Assembly (NCBI GenBank): GCA_947247005.1
Contig: OX365955.1
Coordinates: 20,937,322-21,001,321, forward strand
Direction of reading: 5' to 3'
Length of the DNA: 64,000 bases
Source: Spisula solida
Taxonomy: Eukaryota; Mollusca; Bivalvia; Venerida; Mactridae
Shown in pieces: positions 1-13,343 of this stretch (positions are counted from its first letter, which is position 1; every line of letters begins with the position of its first letter). The translations under genes and the position numbers were made by a program. The notes beneath the pieces are model-generated. The model saw only the letters and a program-made list of their open reading frames with translations, made no database searches and was not told where the DNA came from.

Positions 1-2260
1 GGTCTTGCTTTTGTGGGCTGATCAGGTAATAATAATTCCTAGAAAATATTTTATTGTAATTCAAACTGGCAAGAGTTTGATGTGAACACTAAATAGAGAA
101 ATGACAGTAATTACATGACTGTAATAGCGACGTTATAACAAAAGAACAGTTAATGTTGTTACAATCTTGTTATAAATTTTCCCAAATAGGAGAAAACATT
201 AATATTTGTTACTAAACCACTCTATATCGAATAAGTGAATTAAAAGTATGTAAATGTCTGACCAACCATTTAACAGTCGTATTAGTTCATAGTTTTTCAT
301 TTAGAGAAAAAAAAACAATAAAAGATCGGACAGGGAAGGCAGTACTCGACTTAACCACCCGAGCACAGAAAACATACCACAATTACACGACACAATGCTC
401 AACACATAACTAGTGCAGTTGATGGGGTGCTAGCATGTCATTCGGAAGCTATGGTGGGTTCGGTTACTATATGGTATACATGTTATGTATTTACATGACA
501 CTTGTTAAGTTCTCCACATGTACATAAATTGTCAGCTGCTTCTGGAAGAGTGAATTAGTACTGGTTAATAATTACTTCCAGGAAAATTATATGCCGTCTG
601 ACAAACAGTTAAAGCGGCGTGAAACCTAATGATATAAATAAATAAATCATCACTTTAGCGCTGCGAGAAAGAGTTACTGTAATGCTTTTCTTTTTGCCTG
701 AATATTTCTATCGAACCCCGGTGCCTCGCTCCATGATCATGCGCAATTAAGGAATATGGTAGAATTGATAAAAATCGCCTTGTAGTGGCTCTTCCTCTGA
801 TAAAATTCCTATATCCTCTTAGGTCAGCAGGGGAAATTCCTGCGAAAACATTAATTTGGAGTATTGTCTTTAACGGAGAATAACATTGATTTTTAGCTCA
901 GTTCAAACTAATTACGGGGGCTTGCCATATTGAGGCAGAATTACGCTGAAGCGAGCTTCATTAAGTTCTTAACAACAATCATGCGACATCTAGGACAGCG
1001 ATATTATACGTTTTGGTTTCACGTTAACGATTTTTACATTCGTTATACATGTACTAGAAAATTTGTAGCAGAACTGTTAAGCCATTATGTTGTCATTTTG
1101 TTTGAATAATGTTGTACGTGGTAATGAACTAGACCCATTGGTTAAGTTATTTATCGTTAAAAAGATTTATCTTTAAGAAATAGTGACCTCATTGTTCGTC
1201 TAAGTACAATCTAAGTTTGTAACTAAGTGGTCATTTAGTTTTGAAAACAAGGTCACGAGACTATTTCAAGACAACCCATTCTCTACACTCTTATTGTTGT
1301 GTATCTCTGTACAGACTAGGATCAGTTTTCTACATCGTTAGATCACTTAAGCTAAAGCAAAGAAGAACATTGATCTTATCGGTATGATACATTGTCAGAA
1401 TGTTTGCCTCTGTAATATCAAGACTTAGGACATGTAGCTGTGGTCAAATCTAGGTCACATATAAAAATCTTACTAGTTGCGCAAGTATTGCTTAGGGGCC
1501 AGTGAATCTCTTGTTTCGTAAAATAGCATAAGAATCTAAACGATATTTTAAGGGGTGATTGTAAATGTTCCGCTTCATTCTCTTTTCCCTTTTCTTTTGT
1601 ATTACTCGGTATTGTAAAAAATAATTTTAATGATACATTGTACATTTAATAATTAATTTCACGCACTTCAGCTGATATCAATTATTAAAGCTGAAAAAGC
1701 CACACTGTAAAATGTGTGTAGCCTATGTTCCTAATCTGAGAGTGTCCATTAAACTAGATTGATTCCTATACTGCAGCTGTCTTACCTGCGTATCATACGT
1801 TACAATTAAGTCACACAATTTCTCTCAATCGCTCTAATACTTGATTTTGTTTGTGGTATTTTCACAATTTGCATTTCTGTATAAAATACCGTACTGGTAA
1901 AACGAAAGATTCGTTTCAAAATGTTTTTGTAACCCATTGAGTGACAGATATAATTGCATTCCATGGATCAATTTGACGCGTTATGCCTGGAGACGGACAT
2001 GGACTTCTAATCGCGGAAAGAAGCTTACATTAAAGCTTGATATGCGTAGTCGTAACTTTATCGTTCATAAAATGTTTTATAGCTGTTTTCAACTTTTCCT
2101 TGCAAGCCCTACAGACAGTATTGAAAACATCTATCTATGGAGACTTATCAGTCGTATTATCCTTACATCAACAGTACTTGAACTTTAACCAAACCATAAA
2201 CCTATTTAACTAGGCACCATTTAAAAAAAGATTGGTATGCGGTGATCTGTTATCAGACCC
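1..2260. other. Gene-free stretch
   Basis: AT-rich sequence in which I see no exon with splice sites, no RNA gene and no tandem array. The only recognisable item is a fragment of the dispersed 53-bp-unit family near 320-400. The short open frames here have no recognisable protein features. Confidence 0.6.
320..400 (+). repeat. Fragment of the dispersed 53-bp-unit family
   Basis: Contains GGACAGGGAAGGCAG followed by CTTAACCACCCGAGCACAG and AAAACATA. These are the terminal sequence and first unit of the element described at 27215-28505. It decays after one to one and a half units. Confidence 0.75.
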
Positions 2261-2261
2261 T

Positions 2262-2535
2262 AGACAATTCGTTCTCGGGGCGGGCATTCTAACCACTCAA
2301 CCACGTGATCGACGCGAATGTTCTATAACCACTCATTCGCGTGCTTGTGGCGAACGGTATAACTGCACATTCACATGCTCGGGGAACATTCTAACCTCTC
2401 ATTCATGTGATAGGGGTGAAGTTTTTACCACAAGGTGAACGTTCTAATTATTCCACCACGTGATCGGGATGAACTTGCTAGATAACCACTAATGCACGTG
2501 ATCGGGAGAACGTTCTAACCACACGACCATTGGGG
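2262..2535. repeat. Degenerate tandem repeat, unit about 35-40 bp
   Basis: Roughly seven diverged units share the core GAACGTTCTAACCACT plus CACGTGATCGGG. Spacing is irregular and some units have indels. The overlapping open frame 2232-2438 is a by-product of the repeat. Confidence 0.7.
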
Positions 2536-2539
2536 ATGG

Positions 2540-3490
2540 TATGTTACAATGGTTATAATGATACTGGATCGAACACATGTTCCTGCTTAGCTTCATTGAT
2601 TTTGTTCGTTTGTTTCATAAAATCAAGCGTATATACTTGTACTGCACACATCATTTATGTAGAAATGCGAAGGTGAATGTATGGATTTAAAATTGTAATT
2701 AACTTAGTTTCATATTAAAGTATGATGTGTATGGATTATATAATTTGATCAGTCTATTTTAGACGATGTTTAAATATCTTTAATGTGCCGGTTTCTGGTT
2801 AATTGGTTGATAACTGTTATTTCTTTCCCTAAATTGCTGCTAATATTTACTGCTAATAGCTTAAATAATGTAGCTCATTGTCTAAGCGTTTATAGGACGG
2901 ATTTTCCCTACTGTTTGATGACTAATGTTTTTCTACAATAAATTGGTTTTCTGAGACAGTTTAGATCATTCTGGTATCGTATTTAGCTAAAGTTGACGTC
3001 AGAAAGATCTGTATAAGGTAGAATTGTGATGTCTTAAATAGGAGAGAAAATACTTTCTCACTCAATTTATTGCACTTTAATTCCCCTGCAAATGTTACAA
3101 TTAGATAAAATCAGCCATTCCCTTTCTTTAGTACCCGCACAGTTTATTTATTCTCCTCCGGTAATATTCACTTTCCTTCCTCGATTAAGTGTGTTTATGT
3201 TATTGTCTACGAATTTCAAGTACACTTTGAAAACTTGTCTTGCATGAAAATCATCAGTTTGACCAAAGACAAATATCTCATCACGCATATTTGTAGTTCT
3301 TTACAACATCTGCTTTGATACTGTATTATGCCATAGTTCTCAATATATCACTTTGTTTTATTATTTCTTCTTATATCTCCGTCATATCGCTGTTCCTGTT
3401 ACTTATATCTGACGATTCATTTCCTGTGTCCTGTTCCCTGTTTCTGTTTTTTTGAATTATTTATTGCTATCAATAGTTTTGTTATCTCGC
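2540..3490. other. Gene-free stretch
   Basis: No coding, RNA or repeat signal that I can support. Confidence 0.5.
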
Positions 3491-3493
3491 ATG

Positions 3494-4827
3494 CCCAGCA
3501 GGCATTATATATCCGGCCGACATTGGACCAATATTGTTTGCAATATCGGCCCAATATCAGATTTAGATATCGGCCCAACAGCAGATTTGCAAAGTTGACG
3601 TCATATCGGACCGATATCAGTTCCGACATCGATATTGGATCTATATTAAACCAATATCGGACCAATATCAGATTCCAGTATTGGACCATCATCAGATTTT
3701 ATAATCCTGTCTCATTTGAGTCATAATAATTTACTGCCAACGGTAAACCCAGTAAATAGTACCTGGTTGCCAATTTAGGCAATACAAAGTGTACAAAAGA
3801 GCGATTCTTTTTTTGTTTTTCATAAAAAAAATCACGGTAAATTTACTATCAAAATGTAGCAAACCACACAGCGGTCGGCAACCATCCTCATACATCAGTG
3901 GTTAGTCAAGTGAAGAATACTCTCAGACTGGTGGACCTGCTTCTCTAATTTATTGCCAACGTATTTAAAACATGGAAGCACGTTGATGGTAATTTATTGA
4001 TTGCTATATATATTGATTGTGTTCACTTAAAATGAAAACCTTCTGGAACCGAAAGAAAATACTTGAATTCAATAGATTAATTGATCAACTTGCTTTGCAT
4101 ACAATAAAAAACACGAATAAAACTTATAGTTCATGATGTTTACTGTTAATACAAAAGTTCATACTGTTCTTCGGGTTCATGAGGAGCATTTCTTTTGTTT
4201 AACACTTGAAATGTTGTGCTGTACTCATTTTCTATAATGCCAAATTTTATACGAAAGTTTATTAACGCTAATCAGGGAAGACAGATTTTAACGAAATGAT
4301 ATTTAAACTCCCTTTATAAAATACCATTTATAATAATAAAATAACTGAGAACATAATATTAACTTACGCTTGTGAAATATTGATGATGAAACAATTTTAG
4401 AAACACGTAAATGGGAGGAAATTCTGCAGAAAATGATATTTCAGTATGTTAGCATTGGTTTGAATTCAAGTTTAATTAGTTATCACCATTGTCTTGATCA
4501 TTGAGACATATTCATATGCACATCTATTCAGTCATTAAATTAGGGCTTATGGGATACACCTATATGTGCGTGCTGTGATAAATCCCATAGATCTATGCAA
4601 CTTGTATCGTGGAATCAATATGGGTCGATATTCAACCAATGTCGTGTCCCCTATGTTTGTCTAATATACAACCAATATCGGGAAAATGATATCAGGTTGC
4701 CGATATTGGTCCGATATACAACCATTATCGTGAAACGGATATCAGATTGACGATATTGGTCCGATAAACAACCAATATCGTGAAACGAATATCTGATTGC
4801 CGATATTGGACCGATATACTTGCTGGG
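3494..4827. mobile_element. Foldback-like element with CCAATATCGG subterminal repeats
   Basis: The left boundary reads CCCAGCAGGC and the right boundary GCTTGCTGGG-like sequence in opposite orientation (TGCTGGG at 4821-4827). Inside each end is an array built on CCAATATCGG or its complement: 3528-3680 on the left and 4615-4818 on the right. The roughly 900 bp centre has no coding capacity. The inverted termini with inverted subterminal arrays suggest a non-autonomous foldback element. No target duplication was established. Confidence 0.55.
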
Positions 4828-7800
4828 TTCTTACTAAAGAACATTTGTTCCAGTGCTCATTATATACAAATTGCTAGCTCTGCATGACAGTGGCTCCGAT
4901 TGAAATGACGAACAGAAACGAGAGTCAACGACATAACGGATGAAGTTGGCTATAAGGCTGCCATTTATCATGAACTATTTGAACATATTGTACATAATTA
5001 CTAACATGACCCCGGCCAAAAAATTTCTTGAAATTTGAATTACCTTTCATTTGTAAAATTGTTTTATATTGTTGGAATAAGGAGGACATCCTCACACACA
5101 TGCTGTGGTGGACTTTGGAAGATTACACACGACGTACGACACCCATTTTTCACCGAAATAAATGATGGCCAGTTGACCAAACCTGCTTTAATGTAATGCA
5201 TTACATATTTCCCCTATACGCATTCTAGTTTTCATAGTTTTACTTCTTCAGGAAAGTTTCACCAGTGCGTGGATCAGGGTTTCCAGCAAAAGCTAGCTCG
5301 GTCAACTCTCTATGTATAGATAGAAGGACACCGAACGCTGCATTGCAGAGGGTTAGGATGACATTGGCTTAAACTAGGATGACAAACAGTGGTAGAGGTC
5401 CTATGTCATAGAAGGGGTGAAAAGAATTAAATATAAATGTACATATAACTCCCAACTCATTTTATTAAGTTCAAATATGAAAAATAAGCACAATATTACG
5501 CAAATACCTAGTACATGCAATGCATTATGGACCAGAAAATCAGAAAGCTCAAATGCAATTTGTTTGCGTCTAGAACAGTCTCAAACACAGCATCTTGCAA
5601 AAACTCAATAGTACTTTTCTGTAGAGTAAGAACATTGGGTTGAAATATTTTATGGTTAAAATAAAGTCACTTGTACACGTTAGACAAACAACTGAACACA
5701 ATTAACAGGCACTGGAGTAAGGTCAACATGACCGTATCATAACATTTCAGTGACAAAACAAGCCATTAAGTTGGAGGGGATTTGATGGATGAAACATATA
5801 ATTAAATTAGATTGATTTATTATTAATCCTGCTACTAATGTAATTATGGTCCTAAATCAGATATTTCCTACAAATTAACAGCTTCAGCACTTAGTTCTTA
5901 GGCTTGTGTTGGATCTTAACACAAATATTGTTCCCTTTGGGGTTACGAATATACGTCAATTTTGCAGCAATTTGGGGAAATATATTAGATGTTAATACTG
6001 CATATGGTAGCCAGGGGAGGGATTCTCGATTATATATGGTAGCTAAAGGCGTCCACGATGACAGAATTAGTCATAATCTACTGGTCAATTAGCAAAATAA
6101 TGTTCTTTTATCCATTATATATTCTCCTACTAGCTAGATATTTCGCGGTACATACTGTAATACACTTAATACTGTATTACACTTACAAACCTTATAAGTG
6201 TGCATGTATATATTCACCCATAACATGGTCAAAATGTGTTTGATTTTGTTGAACTTTTCAGCATATGCAGCTTTGATATGTGGAATTACAATTCGATTGA
6301 TTTTATTGCTACCTGATATCAATTTTTACAAACGGAATAAACAAATGATGACATCTGCAAAAGCTATTGTCACACGTTTTTGCCGTGTGTTCATCGGGTG
6401 TTTATCAGGTTGTTAATGCAGCTATGTACCCTCTTTGCTGATCAAGTTCTTGTTCAAGTGTATGTACTTATCATTAAGACAGAAATAAAGAAAACAATGA
6501 TAAGAATAAGAATAAGTTATAACTCCTCATTTTTTGTGTTAAAATGCAATTTTGGAAGAGTTACCTCCCTTTGACCATAAACTATTAACTGTATTTTTAA
6601 AAGTTAAAAACTACCACTTTGTTGAGTGAAAAATAGCATATTCTTGTGTTTTTTTAATGTAACAATATATCTAAAATTCTAATTGACCATAAATAAAAAT
6701 AATTTGAACCTACGCGTAAATTTCTCGTGCGTTTTACGTGTTTTGATGTTTCATGGTTCAGTGAGCTGCTGTATTTAATTTTTAATAACACACTATATTA
6801 ATCTAATCTTGTGTTATTCAATAGAATCTACACAAAATGTTATGCAAAACTTTTTATAAATAAAAAAGTTATATGGTAAAAACACATGCGCACTTATAAG
6901 ATTTGTTAAGTGTATTTTGTGTTCATGCTTCTCTGATAGTATAAGATTGTAATCTCACTAACACCATCTGCACCGCTACGCTGCCAACTTTGGTCTGTCA
7001 TATTTTGTTGTTACGTGCTCCTTTTGTGCATATCGTGATCTGTTGTTTCTGATGAGTGATGCCTTCATTGTCCGATTTGTTATTATCGTTTTGAATGATT
7101 GTATTGGTGCACTTTAGACAGATTGTACAATTATGTTATGCCACTGCGAATTTTTATATAAACATAATTTCATTACTCTGCACGAATGTCAAAGACAACT
7201 GTGTGGAGGTATGCCACTGGCCAAAGGCTTGAATTCAAAGTCATATAATTTGCCCAATCTAAATATCGAAAAATAGCATTCTGGTGACTGGTTGGTAACC
7301 TAAGAATGCACTGTTTCAAATGACAACCGACTGTCGTAGATGACGGTAACATGAAACCTAACAATCAGCTAAACCTTACCACCTCCGACAACTACATTTA
7401 CATACGCATCAACACAATAAAAGTAGAAGACACAATTCTCTCTTTGATAAAATCCGTGGTTATCTTTATTAAGACGATGATACCTTTGCAATGGTTCATG
7501 GTTAAATTCGGACTTATTTACGACAAAAAGCCATATTGTATGAAATTTGTATCAACTAATCCCGATGGAAATATCTTACCATTTTATTCGCTTCGAGTTT
7601 TTAGTGTTTCTAGAAAGAGATCAAACTTCAATAATTTCCACCCATTTGATGGTTTGTTTTATAAGATTACGAAATGAATTTATAATGGATCAAGTATAAT
7701 GATTAATCTCTTGAGGATCATCTAGAAATTAGCCCAACTGACTGGACGCAATATAAAGTCTTTCTATTTCGTTGGTTTTATACTTCGTGGAATTTGACAA

Positions 7801-8305
7801 CGAGGCAATGTTGTGGACAACTTAACGTATATTCTTAAATTTAAAAAAAAGCGAAGAACAACTCGTAGTTCGTACTTCTGCATGAGACACTTCCAGTATA
7901 CGTGGATACATATATTTTACTCTACATTTTTTAATTATGAACATTAAACCCGTTTTAACGCCTGATTGTCATCACAATGCACTTACTGTCGCTGAGCTAT
8001 TTACGGTCGTGCAAGGTCCCTGATGCAATAATGGGAAAAAGGAGAAATCGAGACAATTAGGTTTCGTTTTCGAAATTTTCACAATATAAACAAAAATAAT
8101 CCTTCACTAACAGTAATGATGTTACAATATATCAATTATAGAAATGACTTACCAAGGGTTGCAAGGTGTATGGTGGAAAGACAGTTCTGGTTGATGGCAT
8201 TTTTCAAAGCTGGATTGGTCAAGTCAGAATAAGAAGCATACCGCGCCTGTGACATACCGGACTTAGCTTGTCCCTCAACATTAACCCTCGCCAAACCAAA
8301 TGCCT
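4828..8305. other. Gene-free stretch
   Basis: AT-rich sequence with no supported gene. An open frame of 108 codons at 7351-7677 has no recognisable domain, flanking splice signal or repeat structure, and I do not call it a gene. A weak match to the terminal sequence of the 53-bp-unit family lies at 7026-7080. Confidence 0.5.
7026..7080 (-). repeat. Weak terminal fragment of the 53-bp-unit family
   Basis: ATGCCTTCATTGTCCGATTT followed by GTTATTATCGTTTT resembles the reverse-complement end of the family, and more closely the copy at 57745-57815, which shares the TGTTATTATCGTTT tail. Confidence 0.45.
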
Positions 8306-8307
8306 AA

Positions 8308-9325
8308 CTGTACAAGCGCACTTTTCTGAAATAGCAAAAAATGTTGACATTATATTGACAGTTGCTATATTCTGAAAATGCCAAATGTTCACATTATAGC
8401 ACGAACGTAAAGTCTAACACATTGACAGTTGCACTATTCTGAAATAGCTAAAACAAATGTTCACATTATAGCACGAACGTAAAATCTAATATATTGACAC
8501 TTGCACTATTCTGAAATAGCAAAAACAAATGTTCACATTATAGCACGAACGTAAAATCTAATATATTGACACTTGCACTATTCTGAAATAGCAAAAACAA
8601 ATGTTCACATTATAGGACGAACGTAAATGTATTGAAAGTTGCACTAATCTGAAATATCAAAAACACATATTGACATTATAGTACGAACGTTAATATAGTG
8701 ACAGTGGAACTATCCCAAAAACAGCAAAGACAAATGTTGGCATTTTTGCACGAACGTAAATATACTGACAGTTGAACTATTCTGAAAATATCAAATGTTC
8801 ATATAATAGGACGAACGTAAATATATTGACGGTTGCAATATTTCGAAAATATCAAAGACACTTGTTGACATTATAGTACGAACGTATATATATTGACAGT
8901 TGCAATATTCCGAAAATACCAAAGACAACTGTTCAAGAACGTGAATATATTGATAGTTGCTATATTCTGAAAATATCAAATATTCACATTGTAGTACGAA
9001 CGTTAATATATTTTTAAAATACCAAAAACAAATATTCACATTATAGCACGAACGTAAATGCATGTATATTGACAGTTGCAATATTCTGAAAATATCAAAT
9101 GTTCACATTATAGCACGGACGTTCATATGTTGACATTTGCAATATTCTGAAAATATCAAAGAGAAATGTTCACATTAAAGAGCGTTCTAACGTAACGACG
9201 AGTCTCTGTGTTCTGTTAAATCATGGACAAAAGCTTGCGGACTTAAATAAATAGACACTTGCACTATTCTAGAATATCAAAGACAAACGTTCACATTAAT
9301 TTAAGACCAGGAATATATTGATAGA
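8308..9325. repeat. Tandem array, unit about 72 bp
   Basis: About a dozen units are built on TTCACATTATAGCACGAACG, then ATATATTGACAGTTGCA, then CTATTCTGAAAATA. Central units (8387, 8459, 8531) are spaced exactly 72 bp and are nearly identical. Outer units are diverged and of variable length. The minus-strand open frame 8791-9081 is produced by the repeat. Confidence 0.9.
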
Positions 9326-9382
9326 CAAAAATAAATTGGTTCCCAGAGTACCATTTTCTTCCCTATCCCTATAATTAGTGTC

Positions 9383-9748
9383 AAATACGACCTTTACTAT
9401 AGCATTACGACCTTTACTATAACATTACGACCTTTACTATAGCATTACGACCTTTACTATAGCATTACGACCTTTACTATAACATTACGACCTTTACTAT
9501 AGCATTACGACCTTTACTATAGCATTACGACCTTTACTATAACATTACGACCTTTACTATAGCATTACGACCTTTACTATAGCATTACGACCTTTACTAT
9601 AGCATTACGACCTTTACTATAGCATTACGACCTTTACTATAGCATTACGACCTTTACTATAGCATTACGACCTTTACTATAGCATTACTACCTTTACTAT
9701 AGCATTACGACCTTTACTATAGCATTACGACCTTTACTATAACATTAG
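9383..9748. repeat. 20-bp minisatellite, 18 copies
   Basis: Eighteen head-to-tail copies of CATTACGACCTTTACTATAG keep a strict 20-bp spacing. Variation is almost confined to one position (TAG/TAA before CATT) and one ACTACC variant at about 9689. Such homogeneity means recent expansion or efficient homogenisation. Confidence 0.97.
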
Positions 9749-9814
9749 ATTAATAATCCATAGTCAGTTTTTTGTCAAAGCTGTGTCGGTTAAGTCGGAA
9801 TAAAAAGCGTACTA

Positions 9815-10470
9815 TGGTTAACGGATTTAAAAACGCGACACTTGGGTTTGTTGGCATATTTTAGGAAAACAAATTCTCATATAAAATGTATTTGTATATT
9901 CCTAAAGGCTAATTCAATATCGTCATTTTTATACCAAACTCAATAAAATCCAACGAGTATTAATTAAATTATCGCACGAAAAAGACATTGATCCAGACAA
10001 CAAAAGTAACATGTTTACTGGCGCATTGGTTTTATCGTTGAAGATGACCAGCCTACATAACAGATCGAATGTCTAAGTAAGGCTAGTCTAATTTCTATAT
10101 ACTCATTCTAAACTAAATTGAATATGATAAATGACATATCAAAATTTCATTTAAAATGTGTCTATATGACAGGAAAACATTGTTGCAGGAAACATAGACC
10201 GGTGTCTCATAGACCTGCAAATAATGTTTTTATGGTCAAGGGGAGGTGACCATGTAAGGAATTTTTGTCAGAATGCGACTTTTGTTTTCTGGGTTGACTT
10301 ATTGAGTGTACTATATATTTGTTAATACTCGTCTCATTTTTATCATCTTAGTACCAAAATTACGCCAATACATTTACCTTTAATCTGCACTATTCCACCA
10401 CCGGCATAAACTCGAATTGTCTGCAATAAAACACCATACCCTAGTGTCTCGTTTTTAAATCCGTTTAGTA
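9815..10470. mobile_element. MITE copy 1, 656 bp, TA-flanked
   Basis: The termini are inverted: GGTTAACGGATTTAAAAACG with CGACACT on the left and the complement of CGTTTTTAAATCCGTTTAGT on the right. A TA flanks both sides (9813-9814 and 10471-10472). A second copy with the same ends, length and TA flanks is at 62240-62898. There is no coding capacity. TA target choice fits the Tc1/mariner superfamily, but the family is inferred. Confidence 0.85.
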
Positions 10471-10767
10471 TAGAATAGTGCAAATGTCCATTGTCGGAAA
10501 CTTTTATCCGAACTGTTGGGTTAAAATAAGTTGTCTGTACGGTAAGTGCAGTTTTTTAGGTTTGATGCACTTAGAGTGCACAATGTGACATTTTTCACTG
10601 TACATAGTAATGCGAAATCCCACTATTTAATATTTTCCACATGTGGTTGTCCTTGTAGTGTGTTGTTGCCTGCTGGCCTTTTATTCCGGTTATGTTTGAC
10701 TGACTGAAGCAGTAGGCTGTCAATATTATTTTTTCCTGTTCATTTTGACGGTTGTCCTTGTCATTTG

Positions 10768-11090
10768 TGACCTGCTCTTAAATGTTCTTATTTAACCTGC
10801 TCTTAATGCTCTGACGTGGCCTGCTCTTAAATGATCTGATGTAACTTGCTCTTAAATGCCCTGATGTAACTTGCTATTATATGCTCTGATGCAACCTGCT
10901 CTTAAATGCTATGATGTAACTTGCTATTATATGCTCTGATGCAACCTGCTCTTACATGCTCTGATGTAACCTACTCTTAAATGCACTGATGTAACCTGAT
11001 CTTAAATGCTCTGATGTAACCTGCTCTTAAATGCTCTGATGTAACCTGCTCTTAAATGCTCTGATGTGACCTGCTCCTAAATGTTCTGAA
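10768..11090. repeat. 25-bp minisatellite, about 13 copies
   Basis: The unit is CTGCTCTTAAATGCTCTGAT plus GTAAC. Copies from about 10980 to 11060 keep exact 25-bp spacing, while those toward 10770 are diverged. Confidence 0.93.
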
Positions 11091-11454
11091 TATATTTCAT
11101 TTCTTGTTACATGTTTGGTGTTCTTCTTTGTCACCTGCTATTTCTGTTGAATGAGGGTCTTCCAATCTGATTTATCATTACTTATTGTTTTGCCAGCAAT
11201 GCTCTGCTTTGACAAAACAACAGAAATCGCTTCAAGTTTCAAACAATTACCAATATATGAAAATAGTTTTACAACAACCATGTTTTGTTTGTTTTTGTCT
11301 TAAACTTCTATCAAGAAAGTCAATATGGCCATCGAGTGATCACCTTCGAACCATAACGTTATATTAGTGTATAATACCACAAGCTTTCATTTAAAAAACT
11401 GGAAATGTCGAGTATTGCTGGAGCGCATAAAGTCACATTTAAAAAGATAATATT
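11091..11454. other. Gene-free stretch
   Basis: No gene or structured repeat seen. The 60-codon open frame 11185-11367 shows no recognisable feature. Confidence 0.5.
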
Positions 11455-11700
11455 AAGTCAGACAGGGAAGGCAGCATTCAACTTAACCAGCCGAGCACAG
11501 AAAACATTAAAAACACACGAGGCATAATGCCCAACTGAACCAACCGAGCACGGAAAACATAAAACACATACAAGGTACATTAGATAACCAACTAAACAAG
11601 TAAAGATCTGCCCAAGTGCAAGCTTGCGAAAAGTAGAATTAATTAGTTTCAGCAAACAAAGAGCTGAATGCCCTTGCTGAGTGACCCAGTTTCCACATTC
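11455..11700 (+). mobile_element. Short copy of the 53-bp-unit family
   Basis: Starts TAAGTCAGACAGGGAAGGCA, contains about two 53-bp units (CCGAGCACAGAAAACAT; GGCATAATGCCCAACTGA), and ends with the family's other terminal region (GCTTGCGAAAAG, then GAGTGACCCAGTTTCCA). It has the same end-to-end organisation as 27215-28505 with far fewer internal units. Confidence 0.8.
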
Positions 11701-11743
11701 AAGTTTGTTCGTAAGTTTTCGACAAGAAGAATTTCAATATAAG

Positions 11744-12414
11744 TACATATCGTCGGCTGGTTCTAATAGTGATCAAAGTGCCAAAATCATGTTTTGGAGA
11801 AAATTAGGTTTGAACATTTGACTTTGTCAAATGTCTTTATGTCAACCGATTTTAAAATTTTAAAAACTAAGATATAGTACTATGGCTTCATTCTTCCCAT
11901 TACATTCACTATGCTGCCTTAAAATTGACGTAGAAACGTCCGTTTTGAAAAAGTGTTTTATCCCGAATTTGGACATTGAGCAGCTTTTGATTTATTAGTT
12001 GCACACCTGGAGTTTGGACAAAATATTACCGAAATAACGCGGTTTCATTGGTTGATCTTGACATTGGATCATATAAGAACGACTGGTAGAGGACAATGAG
12101 CAACTTAACATTGAACTTTTCAGTTAATCACGTGACAAAATAAAGGACGACAACTGGTCAACATTATTTTTTTTAGTTCAAGTTGCTCTTAGAGTAACCA
12201 ATCTCCGGGACATTCCGCAACATGCACGCTACGTAGTGGTTCAAATACTGGACTTTGAGCAATACATTACTGACAAAAAGCACTTTGCACTTGAAATAAT
12301 GACGTAATTTTTTCACAGGACATTGAGCAATGTCAAATTAGACAGAAAGTGCAAAAATCTCTTTTTTTCAAAATTGGACATTGGAGACTATTAGAGCCAG
12401 CCGACGATATGTGT
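11744..12414. mobile_element. TIR element, about 670 bp
   Basis: The left end CATATCGTCGGCTGGTTCTA (11746) is matched by its complement TAGAGCCAGCCGACGATATG near 12392-12411, giving TIRs of about 28 bp. TA is present just outside each end. The interior has several copies of GGACATTGAGCAA and no coding capacity. Confidence 0.75.
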
Positions 12415-12463
12415 ATGACAGACAACTACCACTACTAGTTAGACAAACTAAGGGTTTGATAAC

Positions 12464-12604
12464 CCATAGGAACTTGCATAATTGAAAAAAAAATTGAGAA
12501 AAATATTCAATACCTAAAGCCTGTATTAAAATATATATCCGGATAAGTATTGAATTTTTATCTCATTTTTTTTCATTTGTTTTAAATTATGCAAGTTCCT
12601 GTGG
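12464..12604. repeat. Imperfect inverted repeat (hairpin), about 140 bp
   Basis: CATAGGAACTTGCATAATT on the left pairs with AAATTATGCAAGTTCCTGTG on the right. Pairing continues inward through A/T tracts to ATTCAATAC and GTATTGAAT. It lies 50 bp beyond the preceding TIR element and may be a small foldback element. Confidence 0.75.
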
Positions 12605-13343
12605 ATCACCCAAGCGCCACGTCTTCTAAATAACTTGGACTTATGGCAATTAAGTTAAGGCAAGGATATGCTTAAATGTACCCGTTTACAAAAGCTAGAC
12701 AGTAAATGGTATTTTATAAGTGTCTGATCACACTCCTGTGCGTGTTGTTTGAGTCAGTTGAGCTTTAAATGGACTTACTATTTTTATCCCGTCGTCCCTG
12801 AGGGATTCGATATTGTTCAAATTCTGGTAATGGCAAGTTAGCTGTCGGCAGTCGTTATATATAGTCTACATTAGTTCACTTTTAAATACACACAAGAGAT
12901 AAAAGTCTTTCGATAACTGTACATTATTTTCAGAAATTGGGAGTTATTGTGATATGTTGATACGTGTTTATACTTTGATGGCATTCACACAAGATGACAA
13001 CGGGTATGTATGTTTATTGTGTATCAAAACAAAAACCAGATATCCGGTTTTGAAACAAATCACCAACCCTTATTTAAAACAAATATATGAAACTATAGCG
13101 ATCAATTATATCAGCCGCGTGATGCAAAACAAGAAAGAAATGTAAATGGACGCTTGATGCGGAAACTCAGTAAAATAATGGTCCGCGAATAGTGTTTATT
13201 TGAAATAGTTCGTTCAGGAGAAGATTCAAAGCTTAATTGAGTAGTTTCCGGCAGTAACAGTGGGCCAGAGTTCTAATGACGGAAATGATTGTAGTAGTCT
13301 ATGTACAACCAATGACAATAACTCACAAGACAAACTGACTTTC
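12605..13343. other. Gene-free stretch
   Basis: No coding, RNA or repeat feature that I can support. Confidence 0.5.

Noticed and set aside
7351..7677. 108-codon plus-strand frame
   Set aside because: No recognisable domain and no exon signals.
8308..9748. CRISPR-like array
   Set aside because: Units are contiguous tandem copies without unique spacers, and the DNA is clearly eukaryotic.
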